This document shows, piece by piece, positions 1 to 10,263 of a stretch of DNA of 64,000 bases (its first letter is position 1; every line of letters starts with the position of its first letter). Source of the stretch: Uliginosibacterium aquaticum (GTDB lineage Bacteria > Pseudomonadota > Gammaproteobacteria > Burkholderiales > Rhodocyclaceae); NCBI RefSeq assembly GCF_012972705.2, contig NZ_JABCSC020000001.1, positions 1,601,079-1,665,078 on the forward strand, written 5' to 3'. The notes beneath the pieces are model-generated. The model searched no databases. It had not been told where the DNA came from and was given only the letters and a program-made list of their open reading frames with translations. The translations under genes and the position numbers were made by a program.

Positions 1-768
1 GCCCTCAAGCGTGCCAGCGTGGGGGTGGCGATGGGGCAGAAGGGCACCGAGGTGGCGCGCGAAGCAGCGGGCATGGTGCTTACCGATGACAACTTCGCTT
101 CGATCGGTCATGCCGTGGAGGAGGGCCGCACGGTCTATGAAAACATCCGCAAGGCCATCCTCTACATCCTGCCTACCAACGGTGGTGAGGTCGGGGGCAT
201 CGTGCTGGCAATGCTGCTGGGCTGGCAAATGCCGATCACGCCGGTGCAGATCCTGTGGGTGAACATGTTCACCGAGATCACCCTGTCGATCTCACTGGCC
301 TTTCTGCCCGCCGCTGCGGCCTGCATGCAGCGCCCGCCACGGGATCCGGCCGAGTCCCTGATCTCGGGCTTCCTGCTTTGGCGTCTCCTGCTGGTCTCCC
401 TTCTGATGGCCGGTGCAAGCCTGCTGGTGTTCCAGCTTGAGCTCACCACAGGGGCGAGTATTGCCCAGGCACGCACGGCGGCCGTGAACATGATCGTGGT
501 GGGTGAGGCGGCCTATCTTCTCAATTGTGGCGATCTGGAGCATTGCGTGCTGGGCAGTCTGTTGCGCAATCGTCCGGCGTGGCTAGCAATTGCGGTCGTG
601 ATGAGCCTGCAACTGGCTTTCACCTATCTGCCCACGCTGCAGCTGCTGTTTGGCACGGCTGCCCTGCCGGTGGCCAGCTGGGGCTACATCCTGCTGCTTG
701 GCTTGACGCTCCTGTTGCTGGTAGAGGGTGAGAAAGGGCTCCGGATGTGGCTGGAGCGGCGTACGTGA
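1..768 (+). CDS. P-type cation-transporting ATPase, C-terminal part (5' end outside window)
   Basis: The reading frame is open from base 1 and ends at a TGA at 766-768, so only the last 255 residues are present. The first residues (ALKRASVGVAMG, then GTEVAREAAGMVLTDDNF) are the hinge that follows the GDGVNDAP motif of P-type ATPases, so the cut lies just behind the catalytic aspartate region. The rest is hydrophobic and matches the Cation_ATPase_C region (transmembrane helices 5-10), including ILPTNGGEVGGIVLAMLLGW and a PITPVQILWVNMFTE segment typical of the P2 (Ca/Na/Mg-type) subfamily. An inner-membrane cation pump is expected. Ion specificity cannot be read from this piece. Annotation as a truncated end is due to the window edge, not to gene decay. 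Confidence 0.93.
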   Translation, partial: ALKRASVGVAMGQKGTEVAREAAGMVLTDDNFASIGHAVEEGRTVYENIRKAILYILPTNGGEVGGIVLAMLLGWQMPITPVQILWVNMFTEITLSISLAFLPAAAACMQRPPRDPAESLISGFLLWRLLLVSLLMAGASLLVFQLELTTGASIAQARTAAVNMIVVGEAAYLLNCGDLEHCVLGSLLRNRPAWLAIAVVMSLQLAFTYLPTLQLLFGTAALPVASWGYILLLGLTLLLLVEGEKGLRMWLERRT

Positions 769-803
769 AAGCCCCTACTGAATACCTTCGGGCATCAGGG
801 CTT

Positions 804-817
804 TTGATAATTATCAA
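804..817 (+). promoter_or_regulatory. Perfect FNR/ANR-type box upstream of acs
   Basis: TTGATAATTATCAA is a perfect 14-bp palindrome and matches the FNR consensus TTGAT-N4-ATCAA at every defined position. Its centre lies about 59 bp before the acs start codon. A TTGACA hexamer follows at 822-827, but no good -10 is visible at 16-18 bp spacing. The site match is seen directly; binding by an FNR-type oxygen regulator is inferred. No FNR with N-terminal cysteines is encoded in this window. Confidence 0.7.
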
Positions 818-869
818 TTGCTTGACATGGTCATAGCATGTCGGCTCCCACCGCAGGAGAGAGACAGAA

Positions 870-2852
<1,983 letters not shown>

Positions 2853-2875
2853 GTCGTTTCAGCAGCAGACTTGGG

Positions 2876-2907
2876 GGGCTGTGGCTTCAGACGCCACAGC
2901 CCTTTTT
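2876..2907 (+). terminator. Rho-independent terminator after acs
   Basis: GGGCTGTGGC (2876-2885) pairs perfectly with GCCACAGCCC (2893-2902) around a 7-nt loop, followed by TTTTTC. It sits 24 bp after the acs stop codon and before the convergent protease-like gene. Confidence 0.92.
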
Positions 2908-2939
2908 CTTGCGCGGACGTTGGAGGGCTGGGGCGCGGT

Positions 2940-3719
2940 TCAGTCGGCCGTGAGGGTCAGCAGGATATCGGCGTACCAGGCGCAGTTAAGACCCAGCGCT
3001 TCATCCAGCTTCAGATCACGGCTGCCCACATCGAGGCGGGCCGAATGGATGCCCAGCAGGACCCACGGCAGCTGCCCCTGCGTGCAAAGCGTTGCGGCCC
3101 GGCGTTTGACGACCGGTGCGCCGCTGCCGCCGCGATGGGTGCGGGCATCAGTGAGAAAGTAGCCTTCGCCCTGAAAGCGCATGCCGAAAGAAGAGGCGAT
3201 GCCCGCCTGGCGCACGACCGGCAGGTGATGGAAGTCGTCGTGAAAACCCAGCGGAAAACCCAGGATCAGAATCGATTCTCCGGCTTCGATCTGGTCTGCC
3301 GGGGTGACCAGATTCTCCGGCCCGAAGGTGGCAATGACGCTGCCCGCAGGTAAGGCGGTGCGTTCGATTTCGATAATGGCGACATCGATTTCACCGGAGC
3401 CGTCGCTGCCTTGGCGCCACAGACTCTTGCCGTGACGGTAGAGCGGAATCGAGAAACCTGTGGAACTGGCCATGTTGTGCGGATCGGTATGCAACTCGAT
3501 CACCAGCCGATCCGGGCTGTGCTTGCTGGGTTCGTCGAACATCACATGGCGGCTGGTGACCAGGAACAGGCGCTCGCCGCGAGCGAAGAAGAAGCCGCTG
3601 GCGTTGGTCAGGGATTGCTCGCCGTAGTAAGTGACGATGCGGGTGGTTGTGAGCAGGAGGGCTTCGATCATGGCAGGAGTGACTTGCACTCGCGGCTTCG
3701 GAGGAGGGACGACCAGCAT
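2940..3719 (-). CDS. Trypsin-like serine protease family protein, cytoplasmic
   Basis: The 259-residue product has a chymotrypsin-fold pattern with a plausible catalytic triad: His58 in TSRHVM, Asp112 in EIDVAIIEI and Ser199 in THRGGSGAP. Glycine-rich LGFPLG (residues 153-158) also fits S1 peptidases of the trypsin_2 type. No signal peptide or membrane segment is visible, so the protein is probably cytoplasmic, unlike Deg/HtrA proteins, and there is no PDZ domain. The frame stays open upstream to a possible ATG at 3875, but that extension is Arg/Pro-rich and would overlap the next gene upstream (3784-4005). I therefore prefer the ATG at 3719; the Shine-Dalgarno sequence there is weak. Substrate is unknown. 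Confidence 0.72.
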   Translation of the reverse strand: MLVVPPPKPRVQVTPAMIEALLLTTTRIVTYYGEQSLTNASGFFFARGERLFLVTSRHVMFDEPSKHSPDRLVIELHTDPHNMASSTGFSIPLYRHGKSLWRQGSDGSGEIDVAIIEIERTALPAGSVIATFGPENLVTPADQIEAGESILILGFPLGFHDDFHHLPVVRQAGIASSFGMRFQGEGYFLTDARTHRGGSGAPVVKRRAATLCTQGQLPWVLLGIHSARLDVGSRDLKLDEALGLNCAWYADILLTLTAD

Positions 3720-3783
3720 ACGCCGGCTCGCGCCGCTTGCCAGAACGAATCGTCGCAATGGACGCCTTGCACATACGGAAAAC

Positions 3784-4005
3784 TCAGAAAGGCAGGCGCC
3801 GTCGGCCTTTGGCAGGAGAGATGGGGGCATCGGGAGCGGGGCCGAGCTCGGCGCGTTGTGGCTTACGCAGGGCATTCAGCTCCGGATTGGCGAAGCGTAC
3901 CTTGCCTTCGAGTTCGCAGCCGCGCATGCCTGGCGAACAGATGGCGCCCTGAACGCGCTGACAGAGGCCGTTCGCGTCGTGCGGGCAGCCCCACGCGCTG
4001 CTCAT
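3784..4005 (-). CDS. Small cysteine-rich protein, translationally coupled to YgjV
   Basis: This 73-residue protein starts with MSSAWGCPHDANGLCQRV and continues with IC-x8-C and a CELEGKVRFANPE stretch, giving four cysteines (spacing C-x7-C-x7-C-x6-C) in the first 35 residues. The C-terminus is basic and proline-containing. The pattern suggests a small metal-binding or redox protein, an inference only; I do not recognise a characterised family. Its ATG (4005-4003) overlaps the TGA of the upstream ygjV-like gene as ATGA, which supports both the start and co-expression. The protease-like gene follows 64 bp downstream on the same strand. Confidence 0.66.
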   Translation of the reverse strand: MSSAWGCPHDANGLCQRVQGAICSPGMRGCELEGKVRFANPELNALRKPQRAELGPAPDAPISPAKGRRRLPF

Positions 4006-4547
4006 GGCGTGATTTCCTTGTGTGCATGCGCTTCGGAGGCCTGCGCAAGGCGTGCATCGCGTCGCATGCGCCAGATCGTGTGGCTGTTCACGGCCAGGAT
4101 CACTATTTCCAGCGCAGTGCCGCCAATCGAACCGGAGATGATGTTGTTGGCCACCCATAGCAGTGTGCCCAGCAGCATCACTACGCGCATGCGCACGCCG
4201 TGAAGCAGGAACAGGGCAAGAGTGCCGACGCAGGACGCGATCAGCGGAAACCAATTCCACCAGTGCTGGACCAGGGTGATGCCCAGTGCCAGATTCACGA
4301 TCACCACCGTGATCGCTACCCAGATCGAACGGGTGTAGAGCGAGAGCGCTGAACGGATCGCCGAGATGCTTGAGCTAGCCATGGCGGTGGGATTGCCGAG
4401 CAGCCAGAAATGGATCACGTAGGCGATGCACTCTCCGAACATGTAGAGCTTGAAGTGGCGATCACTTTTCTGCAGGAAGGATGCAACGCCGAGGATGAAA
4501 GCTACATAGCCGACGAGCTGGGCAGGGGAAAGGACTTCGGTAAGCAT
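4002..4547 (-). CDS. YgjV-family inner membrane protein
   Basis: The 181-residue protein has five to six hydrophobic segments and opens with LSPAQLVGYVAFILGVASFLQKSDRHFKL, the hallmark of the YgjV (Imp-YgjV) family, followed by the conserved ECIAYVIHFWLLG and a TMASSSISAIRSALSLYTRS-like region. Family function is not established. The C-terminal tail is charged and probably cytoplasmic. It is the first gene of a minus-strand pair with the small Cys-rich protein, sharing ATGA. An 18-bp inverted repeat lies 79 bp upstream of the start. Confidence 0.88.
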   Translation of the reverse strand: MLTEVLSPAQLVGYVAFILGVASFLQKSDRHFKLYMFGECIAYVIHFWLLGNPTAMASSSISAIRSALSLYTRSIWVAITVVIVNLALGITLVQHWWNWFPLIASCVGTLALFLLHGVRMRVVMLLGTLLWVANNIISGSIGGTALEIVILAVNSHTIWRMRRDARLAQASEAHAHKEITP

Positions 4548-4625
4548 GGAGGCGGACTGTGCTGCGCGGGTTGCTACTGTACGCCGGCACAGGCGGGCTG
4601 GTCGAGGCGCTGCCGGGTTATCTTG

Positions 4626-4643
4626 CAGTCAACTGGTTGACTG
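4626..4643. promoter_or_regulatory. 18-bp inverted repeat upstream of the ygjV-like gene
   Basis: CAGTCAAC-TG-GTTGACTG has two perfectly complementary 8-bp arms with a 2-bp centre. It lies in the 143-bp gap between the exonuclease stop (4691) and the ygjV-like start (4547). Position and symmetry suggest a dimeric-repressor operator controlling the ygjV group. No regulator gene is adjacent, so the binder is unknown. Confidence 0.45.
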
Positions 4644-4690
4644 GAATACTGCAGACATCCATCCTGAATTTTATTTTCTGATGAGCTTGA

Positions 4691-5320
4691 TCAGAATTCT
4701 GAATCTTGATCTGGATTCATGCGGCTGAGCTTGAGAAAAATCATCGCAGCGAGCACCGCATCGTTGAGTGGATCGTGGCGTGGCAGATCCGGCAGATCCA
4801 GATCCTGCAGGATGCTGGAGAGACGCAGGTCCACTTCAGGGCGGTAAGCGGTGACCTTGCGGTCGTAATAAAGGCCGGAGACTTCGATGGCCGGGTTGGG
4901 CAAGTGGATGCCCAGGCGCGGCTGGATCTGACGGTTGAGCACGGCCAGATCGAATTCAAGGTAATACCCCAGCAGGGGGCGGGCACCGATGAAATCGAGT
5001 AGAAGGGGTAATGCCTGGTCCACGCTGAGGCCGTTTGCCACATCCTGCGCACGCAACTGGTGGATCGGAATGCTGCCAGGCGCGATGCTGCCCTCCGGTT
5101 TGAGCATCAGGCGCAGGGCTTCGGAGCGGTAGATGCGGTTGGCACGCACCGGCACTGCGGCAATGCTCAGGATCTCGGCCTGCTGCGGATCGAGGCTGCT
5201 GGTCTCGCAGTCGATGCTGATCCATTCATTGGCTGGCGGCCTGGCGAAGAGGAAGGCGTAAGCCGGATCGCGCAGAGCGCGGCGGGCGCGCCAGCGGCTG
5301 AGGCGATTGAGCAGGTTCAT
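4691..5320 (-). CDS. DnaQ-like 3'-5' exonuclease (DEDDh)
   Basis: The 209-residue protein has the full DEDDh set: Asp37 and Glu39 in SIDCET, Asp124 in YLEFDLAVLN, and His182 with Asp187 in RHDPLNDA. It resembles the epsilon-subunit-type exonuclease domain, but with no polymerase-binding tail it is likely a stand-alone nuclease. Its ATG overlaps the stop of the cNMP/CBS/DUF294 gene as ATGA, so the two are probably made together. From memory, pseudomonads carry the same neighbours (DUF485, ActP, DUF294, DnaQ-like), so this is a conserved set rather than chance. The role of a nuclease in an acetate-linked operon is not known. Confidence 0.88.
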   Translation of the reverse strand: MNLLNRLSRWRARRALRDPAYAFLFARPPANEWISIDCETSSLDPQQAEILSIAAVPVRANRIYRSEALRLMLKPEGSIAPGSIPIHQLRAQDVANGLSVDQALPLLLDFIGARPLLGYYLEFDLAVLNRQIQPRLGIHLPNPAIEVSGLYYDRKVTAYRPEVDLRLSSILQDLDLPDLPRHDPLNDAVLAAMIFLKLSRMNPDQDSEF

Positions 5321-7125
5321 CCGAGGCGGGCCAACTGGAAGTGGTGCTCGATAAGCTGGCGGAAACGCTTGACTACCCCCAGCGCGTCCTTGAGCAGATC
5401 GCGTTCTAGGGTGGAGAGTGCTGCGGGCTCGATAAGATTGTCCGGCGCGCGGCCCTGGGCGATGGCGTTGAGACCGTGCTGCAAGCGTAGTCCATGCAGA
5501 AAGCTGAGCGTTTCGCGCAGATCCTGCGCCAGCTCGGTGGGCAACTGACCGCAGGCCAGCAAGGCATCGATGCGCTGATAGCTGTTGGCTGCTTCGATGC
5601 TGGCTTCGAGGGCGAGGCTGCGCAGGCCGTGCACCAGAGGAAAAATGCCGCCCTTCTTGATGTCCAGCCGGTCGCGTTCACTGCCGGCATCGAGTACCAG
5701 GCGTGAGAAGAGGGACAGCGGCACGTCGAACTGCAACACCGGCAGGGCGAAGCGGGCGAGGAAAGGGGCGTCCAGCTCGGGCAGCGCCTGCAGGCGTACC
5801 GGTCCCAGCAGGCTGGCCTTGCCGGCGATCGGACGGGCATCGGCCCAGATGGCCAGACGCATCACATTCTCGGCGCTGGCGCTGCGAATCCAGCCGAGTA
5901 GGCGGCTGCGCATCTCGCTGACCCCGCAGCACCAGTCCGGCTGGTTCAGCATGATGCCGCCAGGGCAAGGTGGGTAGCCGAAGGCCAGCAGGGTCTGGGT
6001 GAAGCGCTCGCAGATGGCGGCAAGATCGGGGTGCTCGAAGCCGTCCTCGATGAGCAGTGCGTTGTCCTGATCGGTCTTGAGTATCTGCTCGCCGCGCCCT
6101 TCCGAGCCCAGTACCAGCAGACAGGTGTGTGCCAGCATTTCAGGCGGCGCCAGCAGTGTGAATACACGGCCGAGCAGGTGGCGGCGCAACTCGCTCAGAA
6201 GATCGGCGATCTGGCTGACTTTCACGCCGTTGCGATGAAGCAGCGCAACCAGCTCTTCCATGCCGCGATTAGCCGCCATCAGCTCGACGATGGATTCGGC
6301 GCGCTCGATCTGGGCCAGCACGATGTGGGACTGATTGGAGAGGAAGGATAGCAACTCGACCTGCTCAAGGATGCCGATGATCTCGCCCTTGCGGGTGACG
6401 ACCAGGCGCTGGATGGTGTGCGTAGCCATCAGCAACTGAGCGTGATACAGATAGGCCTCAGCTTCGATGGTGAGCAGCGGGCTGCGCGCCAGCGGGCCGA
6501 CCGGGGTACTGGCAGCAGGGGCTTCGCTGATCACGAAATCACGCAGATCCGAGCGTGTGAAGATGCCCGCCTCTTTCTCGCCCTGCACCAGTACGCAGGT
6601 GGCGTGGTGCTTCTGCATCAGTTTGGCTGCGGCCAGCACCGGCTCTTGAGCCTCTACCCACAGGGCTTTGGAGAGGTAGGCTGCGTCCACCCGGCTCATC
6701 AGCATGGACTGTAGCTGTCCTTGTAGAGGGCGATTGGCCAGTACTGCGAAGCGTGCCGCCACGTCCTGGTAGAAAAAGGCTCCAAAAACCGGGTTGCGCT
6801 GAGTGAGATCGAGCACCTGCTCGCGTGGCAGGCAGAACACCAAGGTGTCTTCCACCGCTATCAAGCGGTGCTGGGCGCGGCCGCTGAGCATGGCGCGGGC
6901 ATCGAAGATGTCCTGTGGACCGTAGTAGCCGAGGATCTCACCCTCGCCATGTTCGGAAATCAGGCCCTTGATCACCACATAGAGTGTGTCGACCGGGCTG
7001 TTGGCTTCGTGCAGACAGACATTTTTCGGGAAATAGGCGACATCGACACACTCGCCGAGGCGCTGGCGCTCAGCGGGGCTGAGGCAGTCAAACGGAGCGT
7101 GGTTGAAGTCGAATGGGGTGGTCAC
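5317..7125 (-). CDS. Cyclic nucleotide-binding / CBS / DUF294 nucleotidyltransferase-like protein
   Basis: The 602-residue protein has four parts. Residues 10-125 form a cNMP-binding-type beta roll. Residues 150-265 hold two CBS motifs. Residues 300-440 hold a GlnD-like nucleotidyltransferase fold with GSEGRGEQ at 340-347 and the metal-ligand pattern DQDNALL at 352-358. A helical DUF294 C-terminal domain ends the protein. The phosphate-binding part of the beta roll is degenerate: the usual R-[AS]-A is missing, with SGRAQHRLIAV in its place, so ligand binding is doubtful. The architecture suggests a nucleotide or energy sensor that modifies a partner. The ActP terminator lies 36 bp upstream, and the gene is coupled to the exonuclease downstream. 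Confidence 0.9.
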   Translation of the reverse strand: MTTPFDFNHAPFDCLSPAERQRLGECVDVAYFPKNVCLHEANSPVDTLYVVIKGLISEHGEGEILGYYGPQDIFDARAMLSGRAQHRLIAVEDTLVFCLPREQVLDLTQRNPVFGAFFYQDVAARFAVLANRPLQGQLQSMLMSRVDAAYLSKALWVEAQEPVLAAAKLMQKHHATCVLVQGEKEAGIFTRSDLRDFVISEAPAASTPVGPLARSPLLTIEAEAYLYHAQLLMATHTIQRLVVTRKGEIIGILEQVELLSFLSNQSHIVLAQIERAESIVELMAANRGMEELVALLHRNGVKVSQIADLLSELRRHLLGRVFTLLAPPEMLAHTCLLVLGSEGRGEQILKTDQDNALLIEDGFEHPDLAAICERFTQTLLAFGYPPCPGGIMLNQPDWCCGVSEMRSRLLGWIRSASAENVMRLAIWADARPIAGKASLLGPVRLQALPELDAPFLARFALPVLQFDVPLSLFSRLVLDAGSERDRLDIKKGGIFPLVHGLRSLALEASIEAANSYQRIDALLACGQLPTELAQDLRETLSFLHGLRLQHGLNAIAQGRAPDNLIEPAALSTLERDLLKDALGVVKRFRQLIEHHFQLARLG

Positions 7126-7160
7126 TCAGGTTCGCCTTCGGATGTTGTGCGGCACAATGA

Positions 7161-7184
7161 AAAACCCCGGGCCGAGGCCCGGGG
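7161..7184 (-). terminator. Rho-independent terminator after actP
   Basis: On the minus strand, CCCCGGGCC and GGCCCGGGG pair around a 2-nt centre (9-bp arms, 7165-7184), followed by TTTT. It lies 21 bp past the actP stop and separates yjcH-actP transcripts from the DUF294 gene. Some read-through or a separate promoter is needed for the downstream pair. Confidence 0.88.
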
Positions 7185-7204
7185 CAAGTTGCTGCGGGAG
7201 GAAA

Positions 7205-8860
7205 TCAGTGCTTGCTGGTCGCGCCTTCGGCCCCCACGCCGGTCATTGAACGGATGAACTGGGGCAGAAAGGCTGCGCGCTCCTTGTTGGCCGATTCGCT
7301 GTTATCCAGCACCGAGAACAGCCAGGTGAAGAAGAAGGCGGCTGTCATCGAGAACAGGGCCGGATTTTTGTAGGCGAAGATGGCTTCCTTGTTCTTGAGT
7401 ACATCCACCCATACCGTCGGGCCGAGCACGATCAGGGTGACGGCCGAAACCAAGCCGATCACACCGCCGAGCACTGCGCCACGTGTGGTGAGTCCTTTCC
7501 AGAACATGGACATGAATAGCACCGGGAAGTTGGCCGAAGCGGCAATCGAGAAAGCCAGACCGACCATGTAGGCGATGTTCTGTTTCTCGAAGGCGATGCC
7601 CAGGAGGATCGCGACGATGCCCAGGAATACGGTGGCGATCTTGGATACGCGGATTTCCTGCGCTTCGCTGCTGCGGCCATGGCGCCACACGCTGGCATAC
7701 AGATCGTGCGATACGGCCGAGGCGCCGGAGAGCGTCAGGCCCGATACCACGGCGAGGATGGTGGCAAAAGCCACGGCCGAGATGAAGCCGAGGAAGAGGT
7801 CGCCCCCCACGGCATTGGCCAGATGGATGGCCGCCATGTTGTTGCCGCCGATCAGACCCTTGGCATCGGTGTATTGCGGTTGGTTCAGCACCAGCATGAT
7901 GGCGCCGAAGCCGATGATGAAGGTCAGGATGTAGAAGTAGCCGATGAAGCCGGTGGCGAAGAACACCGACTTGCGTGCTTCCTTGGCGTCCGCCACGGTG
8001 AAGAAGCGCATCAGGATGTGCGGCAGGCCAGCGGTGCCGAACATCAGGCCAATGCCCAGCGAGATCGCATCAATCGGGTTGGACACGAGCCCCCCCGGCG
8101 ACATGATTGCGGTGCCTTTGGGATGTACTTCGATGGCCTTGCTGAACATGGTTTCAATGCTGAAGCCGGAGATCTTCAGCACCATGAAAGCCATGAAGGA
8201 TGCGCCCGAGAGCAGCAGCACGGCCTTGATGATCTGCACCCAGGTGGTGGCGAGCATGCCGCCGAACATCACGTACATCACCATCAGGATGCCGACCAGA
8301 ATGACTGCCGAGCTGTAATCCATGCCGAACAGCAACTGGATCAGCTTGCCCGCTCCCACCATCTGGGCGATCAGGTAAAGCGCTACAGTGACCAGGGTGC
8401 CCACTGCCGAGAAGGAGCGCACGGGGCCTTGTTGCAGTCGGTAGGAGGCCACATCGGCAAAGGTGTACTTGCCCAGGTTGCGCAGGCGCTCGGCCACCAG
8501 AAAGGTGATTACTGGCCAGCCGACCAGGAAGCCGATCGAGTAGATCAGCCCGTCATAGCCGGAGCCGTATACCAGTGCCGAAATCCCGAGGAAGGAAGCG
8601 GCTGACATGTAATCGCCCGCAATCGCCAGACCGTTCTGGAAGCCGGTAATGCCGCCGCCAGCGGCGTAGAAGTCCTTCGCCGAGCGGGTGCGCTTGGCGG
8701 CCCAGTAGGTGATGTAGAGCGTGGCGCCGACGAAGATGAAAAACATCACGATGGCCGAGACGTTCAGCGAGCGCTTTTCAACCGCGCCACCGATGGCATC
8801 GGCCGCCCATACCGGCAGGCTTGAGAGCAGGCTCATGAGGAAGATGGAAAGACGCTTCAT
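7205..8860 (-). CDS. actP: Cation/acetate symporter ActP
   Basis: The 551-residue sodium:solute symporter family protein imports acetate with a cation across the inner membrane. It begins with a cleavable-looking signal ([22 protein letters not shown]), as ActP proteins do, then [11 protein letters not shown] and about 13 hydrophobic segments. Strongly ActP-like stretches are [20 protein letters not shown] and [16 protein letters not shown]. Length is typical. The gene is preceded by the DUF485 gene with ATGA overlap, the usual yjcH-actP pair, and lies near acs, so import and activation of acetate are encoded together. Confidence 0.97.
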   Translation of the reverse strand: MKRLSIFLMSLLSSLPVWAADAIGGAVEKRSLNVSAIVMFFIFVGATLYITYWAAKRTRSAKDFYAAGGGITGFQNGLAIAGDYMSAASFLGISALVYGSGYDGLIYSIGFLVGWPVITFLVAERLRNLGKYTFADVASYRLQQGPVRSFSAVGTLVTVALYLIAQMVGAGKLIQLLFGMDYSSAVILVGILMVMYVMFGGMLATTWVQIIKAVLLLSGASFMAFMVLKISGFSIETMFSKAIEVHPKGTAIMSPGGLVSNPIDAISLGIGLMFGTAGLPHILMRFFTVADAKEARKSVFFATGFIGYFYILTFIIGFGAIMLVLNQPQYTDAKGLIGGNNMAAIHLANAVGGDLFLGFISAVAFATILAVVSGLTLSGASAVSHDLYASVWRHGRSSEAQEIRVSKIATVFLGIVAILLGIAFEKQNIAYMVGLAFSIAASANFPVLFMSMFWKGLTTRGAVLGGVIGLVSAVTLIVLGPTVWVDVLKNKEAIFAYKNPALFSMTAAFFFTWLFSVLDNSESANKERAAFLPQFIRSMTGVGAEGATSKH

Positions 8861-9168
8861 TGCTGTGCCTCCTCGACCACTTCGCGGGTCAGCTGGTCAA
8901 ACTCGGTATTGGCTCGGCGCACGTAGATCCCGGTCAGCACAAACGCCGACAGGATCACGCCGACGCCGACCGGGATGCCCCAGGTGATGACGGTGTCCGG
9001 GCCAAGTGGCGTGCCGAAGAGTTCCTTCTTGAAACCGATGATCAGGATGAAGGCGCAGTAGATGGCCAGCATGATGATGGACAGGGACCACGAGAACACA
9101 CGCTTGGTGTGAACCATGGCAATGAACTTCGGATTATTTTGTATCCGTTCGATCGTGGGTGAAGTCAT
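8857..9168 (-). CDS. yjcH: DUF485 inner membrane protein (YjcH-like)
   Basis: This 103-residue protein has two hydrophobic segments (around residues 25-47 and 60-83) and a basic N-terminus with [19 protein letters not shown], the DUF485 pattern. It always accompanies actP-type symporters and may help assemble or regulate them; this is family knowledge, not visible here. AGGAGAG stands 6 bases before the ATG. The stop overlaps the actP start (ATGA). The promoter should lie in the 207-bp gap shared with the divergent LysR gene. Confidence 0.93.
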   Translation of the reverse strand: MTSPTIERIQNNPKFIAMVHTKRVFSWSLSIIMLAIYCAFILIIGFKKELFGTPLGPDTVITWGIPVGVGVILSAFVLTGIYVRRANTEFDQLTREVVEEAQQ

Positions 9169-9254
9169 GTCTCTCCTCCGAGGATGGGCCCGGCTAACAG
9201 TCGGGTTGCTCAGACTCTATTCAAGTCATGGTCTTCGTGGCTAATGACTATTCC

Positions 9255-9275
9255 TGATAGGCGATATCATTCACA
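9255..9275. promoter_or_regulatory. Overlapping dyad and partial CRP-like site in the yjcH-actP / lysR promoter region
   Basis: TGATA-N5-TATCA (9255-9269) is a 15-bp inverted repeat in the divergent promoter region. It overlaps GGCGA-N6-TCACA (9260-9275), which matches 8 of 10 defined CRP half-site positions. The first could be the LysR operator, the second a site for the Crp-like protein encoded at 23078. Both are predictions from symmetry and position only. Confidence 0.35.
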
Positions 9276-9375
9276 GCGATGCACAATCTGAAAAGCTTGC
9301 AGAGCAAGGATTTTCAGGAGGCTCCGACCATTCGGGCAAAAGTCCCGGCTAGGTGTTAACCATTATCGGAATGTC

Positions 9376-10263
9376 ATGGAACTTTATCAGCTGCGCAGCT
9401 TCCAGGTCGTTGCCCGCCAGGGGCATCTGACCCAGGCTGCCGAACTGCTGCATCTCTCGCAGCCAGCCGTCACGGCACAGATCAAGGCGCTGGAGGAAGA
9501 GCTTGGGGTGAGCCTGTTCGACCGGGTGGCCGGCGGTGTGCAACTCACCGACGCCGGCAGCCGCTTGCTGGTCGATGCCGAGCGTGTGTTGAGCGATGCG
9601 CGCGCCCTGATTGACCACGCGAAAAGCATGGAAGGCGAGCTGCGCGGAAGGGTCCGAATCGGTACCCTGATCGTGCCGGCGCGCCTGCGTCTTGGCCAGT
9701 GGCTACGAGATGTACAGCGGCGCCATCCTTTGCTGGAAGTGCATACGCGCCTTGGGCTGTCGCGCGATCTGCTTGGCGAGATCCGCCGCAATAACCTTGA
9801 TTGCGGATTCTTTCTGGGCCGGGACAGTTTTTCCGGCATGTCTGCGATCACCCTGGCCGAACTGGGCTTCTGCGTGGCGATTCCCTCTGAGTTGGCCGAT
9901 GCCCTGGCTCATGCTGACTGGCAGCAAATGAACAATACGCCTTGGTTGGGTGTCTCGCCACGCTCGACGATCGCCACCATGACCGCCGAACTCTGGCGTC
10001 AGCACAACATCCATCCAAGGGTGGTGGGGGAGTTCGATGATGAGGCGACGCTGGCCGAACTCATCAAGAACGGGCTGGGCCTCGCATTGCTGGCCGAGCG
10101 CACTGCCAGGCGCTTTGCGGCGGATGGTGCGTTTGTATTGTGGCGTGGCGGTGAAGTCGTCAGCCGCGCGCCTTTGCAGTTCATCTACCCCTCCGAGCGC
10201 GAGGGGGATCCACTGCTAATGGGCTTGCGCGATTCGCTCAAGACGATCTGGGATTTGCCATGA
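9376..10263 (+). CDS. LysR-family transcriptional regulator, divergent from yjcH-actP
   Basis: The 295-residue protein has the LysR winged helix-turn-helix at residues 1-60 ([20 protein letters not shown], then [24 protein letters not shown]) and the periplasmic-binding-like effector domain from about residue 90. Its divergent placement next to yjcH-actP makes it the likely regulator of acetate uptake, with autoregulation from the shared 207-bp region. The inducer cannot be read from sequence. Its stop overlaps the yaiI start as ATGA, so the two genes form one transcript. Confidence 0.93.
   Translation: MELYQLRSFQVVARQGHLTQAAELLHLSQPAVTAQIKALEEELGVSLFDRVAGGVQLTDAGSRLLVDAERVLSDARALIDHAKSMEGELRGRVRIGTLIVPARLRLGQWLRDVQRRHPLLEVHTRLGLSRDLLGEIRRNNLDCGFFLGRDSFSGMSAITLAELGFCVAIPSELADALAHADWQQMNNTPWLGVSPRSTIATMTAELWRQHNIHPRVVGEFDDEATLAELIKNGLGLALLAERTARRFAADGAFVLWRGGEVVSRAPLQFIYPSEREGDPLLMGLRDSLKTIWDLP

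Noticed and set aside
3720..3875. N-terminal extension of the protease-like protein to an ATG at 3875
   Set aside because: The extension is Arg/Pro/Ser-rich, lacks a signal peptide and overlaps the better-supported small gene at 3784-4005.
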